Part shown: positions 48,801 to 56,104 of the stretch, in pieces
Layout of the letters: each line of letters opens with the position of its first letter
Numbering within the stretch: position 1 is the stretch's first letter
Origin: Euptelea pleiosperma
Lineage: Eukaryota; Streptophyta; Magnoliopsida; Ranunculales; Eupteleaceae
NCBI GenBank assembly: GCA_035048495.1
Contig: CM068540.1
Span: 7,858,829 to 7,922,828, forward strand
Direction: 5' to 3'
DNA: 64,000 nucleotides
Notes under the pieces: model-generated
What the model was told of the DNA's origin: nothing
The model's database searches: none
What the model saw: the letters and a program-made list of their open reading frames with translations, nothing else
Program-made: the position numbers and the translations under genes

Positions 48801-51800
48801 GAATTCTCGCATCTTTTAGGAGAAGGAAGATGTCCCCAAAGTCTTGTTGAAGGTCAAAGCTTATCTGTACCTCTAGTCTTCTGTTTCTTTGGAGTTTAGG
48901 GGTTGCTTTTTTTATGCTTTTGTGTTCAAATTAGAAGAACTTTTAGGTGGTTACGATCCCATTTGATTTTCAGTTGGTTTGTTCTCAGGGATTCTTAGCT
49001 CTCAGTTTTTGTTCCTTTTCTTTCTCCCTTGCTTTTTGTTTTGGAGGAGGTTATCTCGACCTCCCTCCCTCTTCTTTTGTAGCTCTTTGGTTTTATCAAT
49101 GCACCTCACATTATCAAAAAAAAAAAAAAAAAGAATCGTAATCGAGGACATCATCAGGATGAGTATCCGAAGGAAGAGGAATCCATCGCTATAATAGATT
49201 GGGAGTCACCACCAATCTTTGATGATTAAATGATTAGAGAAAACAATAATGAATCCATCTTCAATAGAGAGCCTATTTAGAACGAGGAGATTATTGGAGA
49301 AGGCGATGGTGGACTCATCTTTGATGATGAAGCTAGCTACAATGAAGGTGAAATTAGTGAGTTTTCGGAATTTGATAAAGTTGGAAAATGGCATAATGGT
49401 GATGAGTCTTTAGTTGATGACACAGAAAGTGTCAAGCTTTAGGTCTTCCAGGTGTTTGACATCCAGCAACTCATGGCTAAACAAAGACCCAAGAAAGATA
49501 AACCATGGTTGGTATTGAGTTTGCCTCATTAATTACCACCAAAAAAGAGGTTAAGGAATGAAGACGGGGATACGACAAAGCAAACTTGAGGACAAGTTTT
49601 CTCCAACCGAAAGAGATGATGCTATCGACTTCCAGAAGGCTCAACTTTTTATTCATATAACCAATTGAGAAGTTGTTAGATGCACTAGAAAGCTCTTTTT
49701 GATATGTTCAACAACGCCATCTCACTTCTTTTATTAAGATTCTAAAATTTTCGCTTCTAAATTGTGTTAGGAATTTCAATCTCATGATAATGACATGTTT
49801 TAGGGGTATTTTAGTCATTTTAAAAGTTCGATTTAAGATCAATGGTTCAAATTAGTTTCTTAGTCCTTAAGTTAGCTTTTAGGGTTTATTTTTTTATAAA
49901 TAATTGTTAAGAGATCATTGTAAGATGACTATTGATTATTGAATGAAATTTGCCTTTAGGCTTTATTTGGTTTCTTTGTGAACTTTTGGGATTTGCTTGG
50001 ATTAACACCTTATGGGAGCTTCTTTAGGTTTTTTTGCTCTAAGAAAACCTTTGTACTGTGTTCAGTCAAACTCCGCCTGCATCAATTTGTCTCTCTTCCA
50101 GCTTCCACCAGCACTTACGTTTGCCCTTGCCCTCCCTTCCACGTGTCTTCAAATGGAAGGGGATTGAGGATATGCCTCAACCAAGGAGTGAAGCAAGCCC
50201 AACTCTAAATAAAATGTACAACACTATAGAACTCTAATTTTGTATTTTTATGATTTTATCATATGTTTGTTGGTTGTACAACAATTTATCAAGCCCTGAA
50301 CTAGGGTGGAGATGACAAGGGAGATTGTAGATCCATGAGGTAAGAGCTTTTAACAATGTAATTGGATTCTATGTACTTAAATGCCATCATTTTGAACAAT
50401 TAACTGTGTTGGCTCTCAAATTTTCAATACTTTAGATACTTGAGTTAATATGTGTTGAACACTATAGATATTACATATGTTACAACAAATAGTTGGTTTT
50501 GTGAGATATGTGTTTTTGTGCTTGTTTTATCATTTCCATATCAGTTTGCTTTTCCAGTGTTTTGGCAATAATTCTCCAAACCTCCCTAAAGTGAAGAATT
50601 TTTACGATTTCTCTCAACCAAATTAAACTCCATCATCAACTACGCCATATCCCAATTATTTGGGGTGATCAGCAACATGAATCATAGATCTTCTGTCAAG
50701 GCATTTGTCTTCAAATCTTATCTTACCACCTCAATTCACATCATTTTCATCTTCTCTCTCCGTTTTAGAGCGTTCAACTTGCATCAAAGCGCTCCTCCTC
50801 GCTAGTGTTATTGTTGGTCTTCGTTCTTCGTGCCCAAACCATCTGAATAAACGTTTCACCATTATATCTCCTATTGGGGCTATTCCTAGATGCTCGCCAT
50901 TTAAAGTCCTCCGATGTAATTTTTATTTTTAATTGACCAAATTTATGGAAAAGTTACCACAAATGTAAAGAGGAAAGGCAAGAAGGAATCATTCCCTAAG
51001 TCCTCTTAAGCTACCAAAAAAATAAAAAGGGTTGATCAAAAGTAAGAAAATAGCAATCAAAACAAAATATGAATCTAAATTTTCCATTTTTTACCAAAAT
51101 CCATTTTTAAAAGCATATAGTAAAGGAATTCCCAATCCAAATTATATACATTTTCTCAAGGTCTATTATGCAAATGACCTGGTTGCCACTTCTAATGGAA
51201 ATTCAAGCATTCATTAGGAATAAATATTTTTGAGTATACCAAAAATTTGTCTACTTCTAATAAAGGCCCCTCTCTTTTGGTAGGAAGATGGAAGGAAGAA
51301 TCGTTTTTAGGCAAGACAGTAGAATATTGGCCACAAACTGTATGACTGAACTACTAAACACTCTAATATGATGAAAATCTATAAGACTTCCACCCCTCCT
51401 TTATGGGTATAAGCGCTAAGAATGTCAAGTTTGATTCTATTCTAATCTAACCCACTTCAAGAAAGTCTTCCACCATCCCTATGAATCCTAATTAACGATG
51501 TTCCCTTCTTCATTAGGTTAAAGCTTATATTATAAAAATTCTGTTCCTTCTTTCTTTTGATTTTTTTCTTTTTATCTATGAACTTACAATATAATGTGAT
51601 ATCCTTGTCCGAAACATTATATTCTACAGTGTTTAAAATATGGACCTCTTCCATTGGAAATCTAAACTACCTAAGAAGTGTTTCAAGACATATGCAACTT
51701 GAACCTACAACCCATATAAGTATTAGATCATTACCATCTGATTGATGTTTTGGTATGGGATTCACTAGAAACTACACAAATATTTAGTGTTAAAATTAAC

Positions 51801-53351
51801 TATAGTATAAAAAAAGCATATACCTATGGCATAAAGCGCATATCTTATGACCATGAGTTGATTTAACTTTCAATTAATCCATGTTAAAGTTATAAAATAA
51901 AATAAAAAGTGGATTTTTATGTTTAGGCTCACTTAAAACGCTTTTCGCAATAGTGTTAAAATTAACTATAGTATAAAAAAAGCATATAGCCTATGGCATA
52001 AAGCGCATATCTTAGGACCATGAGTTGATTTAACTTTCAATTAATCCATGTTAAAGTTATAAAATAAAATAAAAAAATGGATTTTTATGTTTAGGCTCAC
52101 TTAAAACTCTTTTCGCAATAATAATAATATGAAACAACCATTTACCCCAAAAGATCGACCTGTTGGGGAAAGCGAAACAACTATGTATACCAACGGGTCG
52201 TCGGACCAACACAACACGTGCGCAGGAACACACCATCTGCTAACACGCCCCCTCAACGAGAATACACTCCGTCGGAGACGTGAGGCTTCCCAGGCCTTAA
52301 GGCTCTAATACCATGTGAAACAACCATTTACCCCAAAAGATCAACCTATTGGGAAAGGCAAAACAACTATGTATACCAACGGATCGTTGGGCCAACACAA
52401 CACGTGCACAGGAACACACCATCCGCTAACAAATATGCCAATACGGCTACTTTGCAGTCAGTGAATCGATAGTTTTAGACAATAACATAATTAATACAAT
52501 CTTAAGATTAGATAGGTAGGCAAGTATCCAAAATATATACCGTACCCACATTTGCAATGCATGATGTAGTAAAATCATGAAAATAAACAAGATAATGTCT
52601 ACTTACTTTTCGATCATTAATTGGAACAACCGTATCATCTCTACTTATATCCCTATAGAAAACATGATACAAATTATTAGGCCACATACTATATACTGAG
52701 ATAGACTAAGAATTAGCACTTCAAATACAAAATTACCTCAAGTCTTTATAACCGTTAAAATCAGAAGCTGAAGATGGGAATGAAGCAACCTAAAACAACT
52801 CAAAACAAGAGAAATATAAGAGATCATTAAATGTAATAAAACCCAACCATTGAAAGCACAGCATCATCTACTTGGATTCTCAAAAACAAAGGCATATGAC
52901 AATGTTATGCTCAAAGAATTTGATGATGAAGAAAGAAAAAATGAGAGCCATAACTTGAAATGCATAATATTGCTTTAATATACCATATGGCACACTAGCA
53001 TCAAAGCACTAAAAGTGACAGATCTAAAGATATGTCACAAGAAAAGTGAGAACAAACCAAACAACAATATATGGGTAGAAACCCAATTCAATTAATCATC
53101 AAATTCAGAATAAACCCAAGAAACACAGATCTCCATGGACAAATTTAAATAAAAATTGAAGAATCAACCAAGTAAACCAAAGGCTGGATAAAATATGAAA
53201 CAGTGATAAAGCATAAAACTTTGACCCAGAAATGATGTCTGACCGCGGAGCTCACATAGGGCAGACCAAAACGTCTTCCAATACGGTGAACACAACAAGA
53301 TTGATGGATGAGACCAGTGGCAGATGGATCGCAGCAGTGGACAAGATCCAT
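19633..53351 (-). CDS. LIN37: LIN37-like MuvB/DREAM complex subunit, seven exons
   Basis: Spliced gene: join of 53256-53351, 52737-52789, 52607-52652, 38483-38560, 34046-34159, 27357-27436 and 19633-19741, all complement; 576 bp including TGA, 191 residues. Seen: every junction has GT/AG ends and compatible phase (0, 2, 0, 0, 0, 2), and the reading stays open across about 34 kb. Exon 4 encodes [13 protein letters not shown], the LIN37 'CRAW'-type motif. Exon 5 gives a [15 protein letters not shown] stretch and then an acidic tail. Exons 6-7 give a basic helix ([20 protein letters not shown]) ending in LALLLP. Known: LIN37 belongs to the MuvB core (with LIN9, LIN52, LIN54, RBBP4/MSI1), which represses or activates cell-cycle genes as DREAM or MYB-MuvB in the nucleus. 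Inference: a functional single gene whose introns were swollen by transposons. Exon 1 is the weak point. Identity rests on recalled family motifs, not a database search. Confidence 0.72.
20029..20894. mobile_element. Non-autonomous hAT, GCCTCGAGGC family
   Basis: Starts CAATGTTTTTAAAA, with GAGGCGGTG...GAGGCAAGG at the left and CGCCTCGAGGCATATGCCTC at the right. Flanks GATGGAAG (20021-20028) and AATGGAAG (20895-20902) agree at 7 of 8. No transposase remains. Contains a short direct duplication at 20249-20310. Lies in intron 6. Confidence 0.6.
21100..21960 (-). mobile_element. Ty1/copia 3' end: RT tail, RNase H and probable LTR
   Basis: 21730-21930 (minus) reads [14 protein letters not shown] and [14 protein letters not shown], the junction of copia reverse transcriptase and RNase H. 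21400-21720 continues with [10 protein letters not shown] and the HCDSK...HFIK region, interrupted by stops and frameshifts. 21100-21330 is probably the 3' LTR. Inactive; lies in intron 6. Confidence 0.7.
21961..23029. other. Intronic sequence, nothing assigned
   Basis: Two overlapping 67- and 74-residue plus frames at 21972-22200, with Asp-rich codons to 22350, look like the 3' end of some element, but I cannot name the family. The rest is AT-rich. Confidence 0.3.
23050..23690. mobile_element. Possible hAT derivative
   Basis: GTAAGGCGCGCG...AAGCGCATGCCTCAC at the left and GAGCGTGCCTTGCC...AACGCCTTAAGTGCGCC at the right resemble the GCCTCGAGGC hAT family. Termini and TSD unclear. Confidence 0.35.
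23691..24820. other. Intronic sequence, nothing assigned
   Basis: No motif found on either strand. Confidence 0.35.
24819..24857 (+). repeat. (AT)n(GT)n microsatellite
   Basis: ATATATATATAT followed by a GT run of about 12 units. Confidence 0.9.
25215..25560 (+). repeat. Two-copy direct repeat
   Basis: Units at about 25215-25400 and 25410-25560 share AGCGACAA(G)(A)CCCACAATTTTT, CAATGCAC and GATTAGAGTTAAAC(C/T)A tracts. Confidence 0.6.
25945..26930 (+). repeat. Three-copy tandem repeat in intron 6
   Basis: Units starting near 25953, 26213 and 26670 each contain TAAATAAGACAAAA, GACCCCAATTACCC, AACGTTCACATTAAAATTGG and a GGGACACGCC-like tract. Copies 2 and 3 also share ACTTGAAAAGTGAAGTGTCC. 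Divergence of several percent. The short ORFs over it are by-products. Confidence 0.7.
27357..27436 (-). CDS. LIN37: LIN37-like exon 6
   Basis: An 80-bp exon with acceptor TTCCAG and a consensus donor GTAAGT. It reads [20 protein letters not shown] and then AKRVRA plus CG of a split codon. Read without splicing the frame stops at once (TAA inside the donor), so the donor and the matching exon 7 matter: they show the gene does not end here. Confidence 0.72.
27890..28551. mobile_element. Non-autonomous hAT with perfect 8-bp TSD
   Basis: CAATGTTTTTAAACGCC at the left and GAAAACACAG at the right, flanked by CTCAGAAC on both sides (27882-27889 and 28552-28559). The first ~300 bp match the left part of the transposase-bearing hAT at 40823 onward (GAGGCGAGGCGCTTCA; GCATCTTCATCAATTA), so this is an internal-deletion derivative. 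It lies in intron 5. Confidence 0.82.
28560..29314. other. Intron 5 sequence, nothing assigned
   Basis: AT-rich with no element recognised. Confidence 0.4.
29323..29625. mobile_element. hAT MITE with GTTTCG repeats and perfect TSD
   Basis: CATGGTTTAAAATTTCGG at the left and AAATTTTAAACCTTG at the right, with CTTATATG on both flanks (29315-29322 and 29626-29633). The interior is made of TATGTTTCG / TTTCGTAATG repeats. Frames here are low-complexity artefacts. Confidence 0.85.
32092..32451 (+). mobile_element. Solo LTR inside the LINE
   Basis: About 355 bp running from TGATGCAGGAACATTCG to ACATTCCCACA, with a TATA motif (GTATAAAAGG, about 32368). LINE coding resumes on both sides. Direct repeat TCATTG at the edges (left partly shared with the terminus). 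Resembles the LTR start seen inverted near 62640 (TGATGCGGGAGCATTC). Confidence 0.65.
32971..33418. mobile_element. PIF/Harbinger-type MITE inside the LINE endonuclease
   Basis: Left GGGCCTGTTTGGTACG and right GTTACCAAACAGGTCC, with TTA on both flanks (32968-32970, 33419-33421). It splits the endonuclease ORF between SEGIK and RQFWEDMDG. The interior has GCGAATATT repeats and (GCGC) tracts. Confidence 0.82.
34046..34159 (-). CDS. LIN37: LIN37-like exon 5, linker and acidic tract
   Basis: A 114-bp exon (38 codons, phase 0). The acceptor is taken as GGCAG before CCACAATTT, so exon 4's QERQ runs straight into [15 protein letters not shown]. An upstream TTAG would add Trp-Gln in the same phase and cannot be excluded. 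The second half is Asp/Glu-rich ([10 protein letters not shown]). The donor GTTGGT is weak at +3 to +6 but lies exactly at the phase needed. Confidence 0.68.
34367..34505 (-). mobile_element. LINE 3' fragment
   Basis: TCATCATCACC tail followed by GGTCGGCTACATGAACC and TTCCTCCATTCAGT, matching the 3' 130 bp of the 30258-33880 LINE. Lies in intron 4. Confidence 0.55.
34510..35920. other. Intron 4 sequence, one unassigned open frame
   Basis: A 123-residue plus frame (35432-35803) and an overlapping GC-richer alternative frame around 35570-35730 have no recognised motif. Possibly a captured gene scrap, or chance. Confidence 0.25.
35921..36210 (+). repeat. ~40-bp minisatellite
   Basis: About seven diverged units of the form CCCTCCAACCCTAGC...CTAGAGAA. 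Lies in intron 4; the antisense 65-residue ORF is a product of the repeat. Confidence 0.7.
36860..37060 (-). repeat. Primer-binding-site repeat, single copy
   Basis: On the minus strand it starts TGGTATCAGATCCTTAAGGC, a match to the initiator-Met tRNA primer site of plant LTR elements, then GGTCGCGGGTTCAAGTCTCC. Same unit as at 52128-52440 and 53675-54105. Lies in intron 4. Confidence 0.55.
37170..37372 (+). repeat. Two-copy ~97-bp tandem repeat
   Basis: Both units contain GAATCTGTGATGAGATACAC, CAAGGATGATATGGTGCATC and CACACGTTATTAC with very few differences. Confidence 0.8.
38483..38560 (-). CDS. LIN37: LIN37-like exon 4, CRAW-type motif
   Basis: A 78-bp exon (26 codons, phase 0 at both ends) with acceptor TTATAG and donor GTTAGC. 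It reads [20 protein letters not shown] and then LPQERQ. The Leu-Cys-Arg-Ser-Trp core followed by (V)RN is the most diagnostic part of the gene. In animal LIN37 the corresponding CRAW region binds the rest of the MuvB core. This exon drives the gene assignment. Confidence 0.78.
39039..39730 (+). mobile_element. L1-type LINE fragment, zf-RVT region
   Basis: Broken frames read [16 protein letters not shown](W)...F...[15 protein letters not shown] and NKILTV, the zf-RVT domain that follows L1 reverse transcriptase. A second copy of that domain occurs at 48018-48626, so this is a separate or rearranged copy placed head to tail. Confidence 0.6.
39735..40569 (+). mobile_element. L1-type LINE, 5' part of RT (split by copia)
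   Basis: [20 protein letters not shown], then [29 protein letters not shown] and the RT motif [11 protein letters not shown], where the element is interrupted. Continues at 47090. Stops and frameshifts make it inactive. Confidence 0.75.
40570..40745 (-). repeat. 3' LTR of the copia element
   Basis: 176 bp, a counterpart of 46917-47089, including the GTGTGTGTATCACACGACTC-like tract and the GGGTACACCCT end. Small differences from the partner indicate age. Confidence 0.75.
41570..42565 (-). pseudogene. hAT transposase C-terminal part
   Basis: 42565-42167 reads [25 protein letters not shown] and [12 protein letters not shown], the helical insertion domain. Broken frames continue to [12 protein letters not shown] at about 41810 and [20 protein letters not shown] at about 41660, the hAT dimerisation region. 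Stops and frameshifts or introns lie between them. Confidence 0.7.
42623..43075 (-). pseudogene. hAT transposase, DUF659-type catalytic core
   Basis: 150 residues. [20 protein letters not shown] carries the first acidic catalytic position, [16 protein letters not shown] the second, and [13 protein letters not shown] the conserved CxxH. Uninterrupted over this length, suggesting a relatively young copy. It is the best-preserved transposase piece in the window. Confidence 0.75.
43369..43647 (-). pseudogene. hAT transposase, BED zinc-finger exon
   Basis: 92 residues starting [40 protein letters not shown] followed by [10 protein letters not shown] is the Cys-x2-Cys ... His-x4-His pattern of BED fingers, which bind the transposon ends. 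Intact as a frame, but the remaining coding pieces are separated by non-matching frames or introns. Confidence 0.7.
46917..47089 (-). repeat. 5' LTR of the copia element
   Basis: 173 bp, bordered internally by the primer-binding site and externally by LINE sequence resuming TGTGTTTATAG. Confidence 0.75.
47090..49132 (+). mobile_element. L1-type LINE, rest of RT, zf-RVT and poly(A)
   Basis: Continues from 40569: [18 protein letters not shown], the catalytic FVDDTIVV (about 47385), IYLGLPLG and [10 protein letters not shown] (47560-47700). The zf-RVT block 48018-48626 has [29 protein letters not shown] and [17 protein letters not shown]. The element ends in 17 A at 49116-49132. Several frameshifts; inactive. 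Confidence 0.8.
49134..50110 (+). mobile_element. Possible gypsy-like 3' region and LTR
   Basis: 49134-49440 has a Glu/Asp-rich reading ([20 protein letters not shown]) with a few stops, reminiscent of gypsy polyprotein spacer. 49680-50110 looks like an LTR (TTTTTATAAATAATTG TATA-like box, then TTGAATGAAATTTGCC). Family uncertain. Confidence 0.35.
50620..50940 (-). mobile_element. LINE 3' fragment
   Basis: Minus-strand reading [15 protein letters not shown] plus a CATCATCAAC tail is the C-terminal end of an RTE/LINE ORF, a different lineage from 30258. Sequence at 50110-50620 and 50941-51787 shows nothing recognisable. Confidence 0.5.
51788..52122 (+). repeat. Recent tandem duplication, ~167-bp unit
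   Basis: Units 51788-51953 and about 51954-52122 are nearly identical (GTGTTAAAATTAACTATAGT to CTTTTCGCAATA), differing at about half a dozen positions. Lies in intron 3. Confidence 0.85.
52128..52440 (-). repeat. Primer-binding-site repeat, two tandem copies
   Basis: Two units starting GAAACAACCATTTACCCC, the second truncated. On the minus strand: TGGTATTAGAGCCTTAAGG (one mismatch to the Met-tRNA primer site). Ends in intron 3 near exon 3. Confidence 0.65.
52607..52652 (-). CDS. LIN37: LIN37-like exon 3
   Basis: A 46-bp exon with acceptor CTATAG and a near-consensus donor GTAAGT. It completes the split Arg codon and reads [15 protein letters not shown], ending at phase 0. That matches the phase-0 start of exon 4, 14.0 kb away. 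The run of short polar residues before the conserved motif fits a disordered N-terminal region. Confidence 0.68.
52737..52789 (-). CDS. LIN37: LIN37-like exon 2
   Basis: A 53-bp exon with acceptor TTTTAG and donor GTAATT. Only one frame is open, giving [17 protein letters not shown] and then the first two bases of an Arg codon (phase 2). Intron 2 (52653-52736) is only 84 bp, a normal plant size, in contrast to the downstream introns. Confidence 0.65.
53256..53351 (-). CDS. LIN37: LIN37-like exon 1 (start codon, tentative)
   Basis: ATG at 53351 in a good plant context (A at -3, G at +4). The frame runs 32 codons to a GTGAGC donor (53255-53250) at phase 0, which the in-frame start of exon 2 requires. 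The segment is Cys/His-rich (VHCCDP, SCCVHR) and resembles nothing I know, so start and donor are tentative. A competing frame opens at 53485, overlaps this one and stops at 53252; it could be an upstream ORF or hold the true start with a different donor. Confidence 0.42.
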
Positions 53352-53511
53352 GGTGGTCCTTTCTGCAGACCGAATCTCAGTGAGGGGATTGGAACATGGT
53401 CAAATTCAAGCTCAAACGAATATTTACGAACAATAGAGATAAACGCTAGAAAGGGGAGCATTGTAGTAGGAGAAAATTTGATCAAAAAACTATCTTGATG
53501 ATCTCATTCTT

Positions 53512-53522
53512 AGTATTTATAG
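53512..53522 (-). promoter_or_regulatory. TATA-like box of the LIN37-like gene
   Basis: CTATAAATACT on the minus strand, about 160 bp upstream of the proposed ATG. Transcription would start near 53485-53490. No other core element was identified, and use is inferred from position. Confidence 0.4.
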
Positions 53523-53674
53523 AAAATCCTAGCCACCTATAGGGAAGTTAGGTATATTGCCAAAAGTACCTATTTACACATGCTTCACAAGAAAAGAGGA
53601 GTTGTGCATCAATTGGGAAATCATTGTGAGACCCACATGTGCCAATGGTTAGATTGGGAGCCTATAGGTTGTTA

Positions 53675-54105
53675 AACAACCATTTACTCCAAAACATCGA
53701 CTTGTTGGGGAAAGGCGAATACCAACAGGTCGTCGGGCCAACACAACATGTGTGCAAGAACACACCATCCGCTAACACGCCCCATCAGCAGGAATACACT
53801 CCGCTAGAGACTTGAACCCACGACCTCCCAGGCCTTAAGGCTCTAATACCATGTTAAACAACTATTTACTCCAAAATATCGACTTGTTGGGGAAAGGCGA
53901 ATACCAACAGGTCGTCGGGCCAACACAACATGTGTGCAAGAACACACCATCCGCTAACACGCCCCATCAGCAGGAATACACTCCGCTGGAGACTTGAACC
54001 CACGACCTCCCAGGCCTTAAGGCTCTAATACCATGTTAAACAACCATTTACTCCAAAAGATCGACCCGTTGGGGAAAGGTGAATACCAACGGGTTGTCGG
54101 GCCAA
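53675..54105 (-). repeat. Primer-binding-site repeat, 2.4 tandem copies
   Basis: Units of about 181 bp at 53675-53856, 53857-54037 and a partial copy to 54105, almost identical to each other. Each contains, on the minus strand, TGGTATTAGAGCCTTAAGG and a pol III B-box-like GGTTCAAGTCTCC. No LTR flanks the array. Only about 150 bp upstream of the LIN37-like TATA box. Confidence 0.75.
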
Positions 54106-55465
54106 CACAATCAACAACAATGTCTCACAAGCTTGACCTATCAACAACAATGTCTCACAGATGGGAGGTGTTCGAGAAGAAGGTTCCGTGAATTGGTGGA
54201 ATAGGGCACAAAGTTGACCTGGCTTTGGATAAGAAACCACAAGTACTAAATTAACTTGGATGATGCTGCCGCAGATAAATTGTACTCTCAGATTCGCCGA
54301 TCGGTGGTTTAGGGCTTTGGACAAGGGCAAAAAACCTCAGACAAAACAAGACCTTGGATAACAAACTTCGGATGGGTTTTAAGTTCGGGTGCTCTATCTT
54401 GAATAGGAGCCTAGGCTCAGCCATGGTAATCTGTGGAAGTTTCTAATGGATTAAGGCTCTTCCATGGCCTATATGCCATTGAATAAAGTTGTCCCCGCGT
54501 CGCACCTCACTCTAGTGGAATTTAAAAAGCGCAATGAATCAATATAATTTATTCCCAAGTTCTAAAACAGAACTTTCTTCCAAACCAAAGTGGTGTAGAC
54601 CCGAAATGGCCCCAAAATTAGAGAAATAAAGAGAATATGAAGGAGAAAATAGTAAAAATTGGAGATGAAATGGAGAACAAAAATAGAGGATATAGTTGAA
54701 TGTAAAATGGCAGAAGTGAAAGAGGTGATAAAGACTTTGCTTAGATTGAACAAAGCAAGAGACTTGTACAAGCAATGGCCTGGTGCAAGACTTAACGCAA
54801 TGGGAGTAGGAGATCGTAACCAAAATCCTGAACGGTTGCAAAATTTCGTCCGGATAACCTCATAATAAGGAGGAGCTTCAAGTTCAACTCTTGGAAGAAA
54901 TTCTCTCAAAATGATTAAGAGCTTTCGTCCTTACAAGAGTGATTTATATACAAAAACCCTTAAATCTTAAGCAATCCAAGCAATTAGATTCCCTCAAAAG
55001 ATCTAGCTGCCCATTTTCCAAAATTTACAAAGACACCCCTCATATAAGAAAATCTTCTCAACTAACCCTTTTTGACACAAATGTTCCAAAAACGCCCTTA
55101 AAAGGATCTTCTCACAAAGTTAGCCGAGTCAACATTCGAGAAGCAAAGGACCCTTGGGTCCAATCTACACTAATTCTCACCCACTTGAGAAAACTCATCC
55201 TCAAGTCTTTGGCTTTCGTTACCAATGATGGTAAATTCTATTCTCATAATGACAAATGATCGATTGCGCATAGCAACTGATTTTCTCATTATATGCCGAG
55301 GTCTCAGGTTCTAAAGGGCCTAATCTAATGCCAACCCAAACACCAAAAACATACAGAGTCTAAAAGATCAAGCTCTAAAAAGTTATGAAATTTTCTACAC
55401 TAATATGATTTGTTGTTCATGTCGAAGTTACTATTGAAGCGAACAATACCCTCGAAGAGATTTGT
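54106..55465. other. Unassigned sequence, possible retroelement leader
   Basis: Overlapping frames up to 115 residues (54562-54909 minus) and 106 residues (54939-55259 plus) show no motif I trust. The AAA/CTT composition suggests degraded LTR-element sequence. Confidence 0.25.
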
Positions 55466-55747
55466 AAAGGTATACTATTAAGATCCTCATATTATATCAT
55501 ATACTATCGCAATCTATGTAATAAATGCTACCATGAAAAATAATTGTTACCTCCATCGAGAGATTTGTAAAGGTAGCATTTTCAGACTCAGCATTATTCA
55601 AGAGCACAATAAAACGTGTATATGTTTTCAATGTAAAGATCATCTTAATGATGTTGCGGCAATTTGCTCACAAACCCTCTTGGTATAACTAGTAGGATTT
55701 GACAAAAATCTCCACCAAAAATGATAGTGATTCCACTAAATGGCTTG

Positions 55748-56104
55748 TTATTGCCGATTAATCTTGAAGTGTGTGACCAACTGCTTCAACCCAAAACCTA
55801 TGTTGCATTGGAACTTCATCCCAAATAATGAATTTTGTTTCTCTGAAGAGGCCAGCATGTAGTGATTGCTTAAAAACCCGCACATTGAGTTCTCCATCAC
55901 TTCCAATGAGATGCAAAATGTTGATTGAACAATCCGACCTCCATCTAGTAACAATGACGCAATACTAGATGAAACCATAATGACAATATGCCCGAGACTA
56001 CGACTCTTAGAAGCAATTGTGTTGTATACGAACGTTTTTCCCATCCCAGTAGCTCCATTCAAAAAGAATATCCTTCCTTTATTTTGGGTTACAGAATCAA
56101 TCAT
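55748..56104 (-). pseudogene. Helitron PIF1-like helicase fragment
   Basis: 118 residues. Walker A (GATGMGKT where the family has GGTGKT) is followed by the [13 protein letters not shown] motif and [15 protein letters not shown]1-type helicase unwinds DNA during rolling-circle transposition. The Walker B DE motif of intact copies (IIWDE) is lost: the frame reads GMKFQCN there and stops. Non-functional. Confidence 0.7.

Larger units (their letters stand above)
38561..52606 (-). other. Intron 3 of the LIN37-like gene (14.0 kb)
   Basis: Bounded by donor GTAAGT (52606-52601) and acceptor TATAG before 38560. It contains the L1/copia/hAT nest, a gypsy-like relic, a LINE scrap and two sets of tandem repeats, described separately. 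At 38561-39038 I see only ordinary AT-rich intron sequence. Confidence 0.65.
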
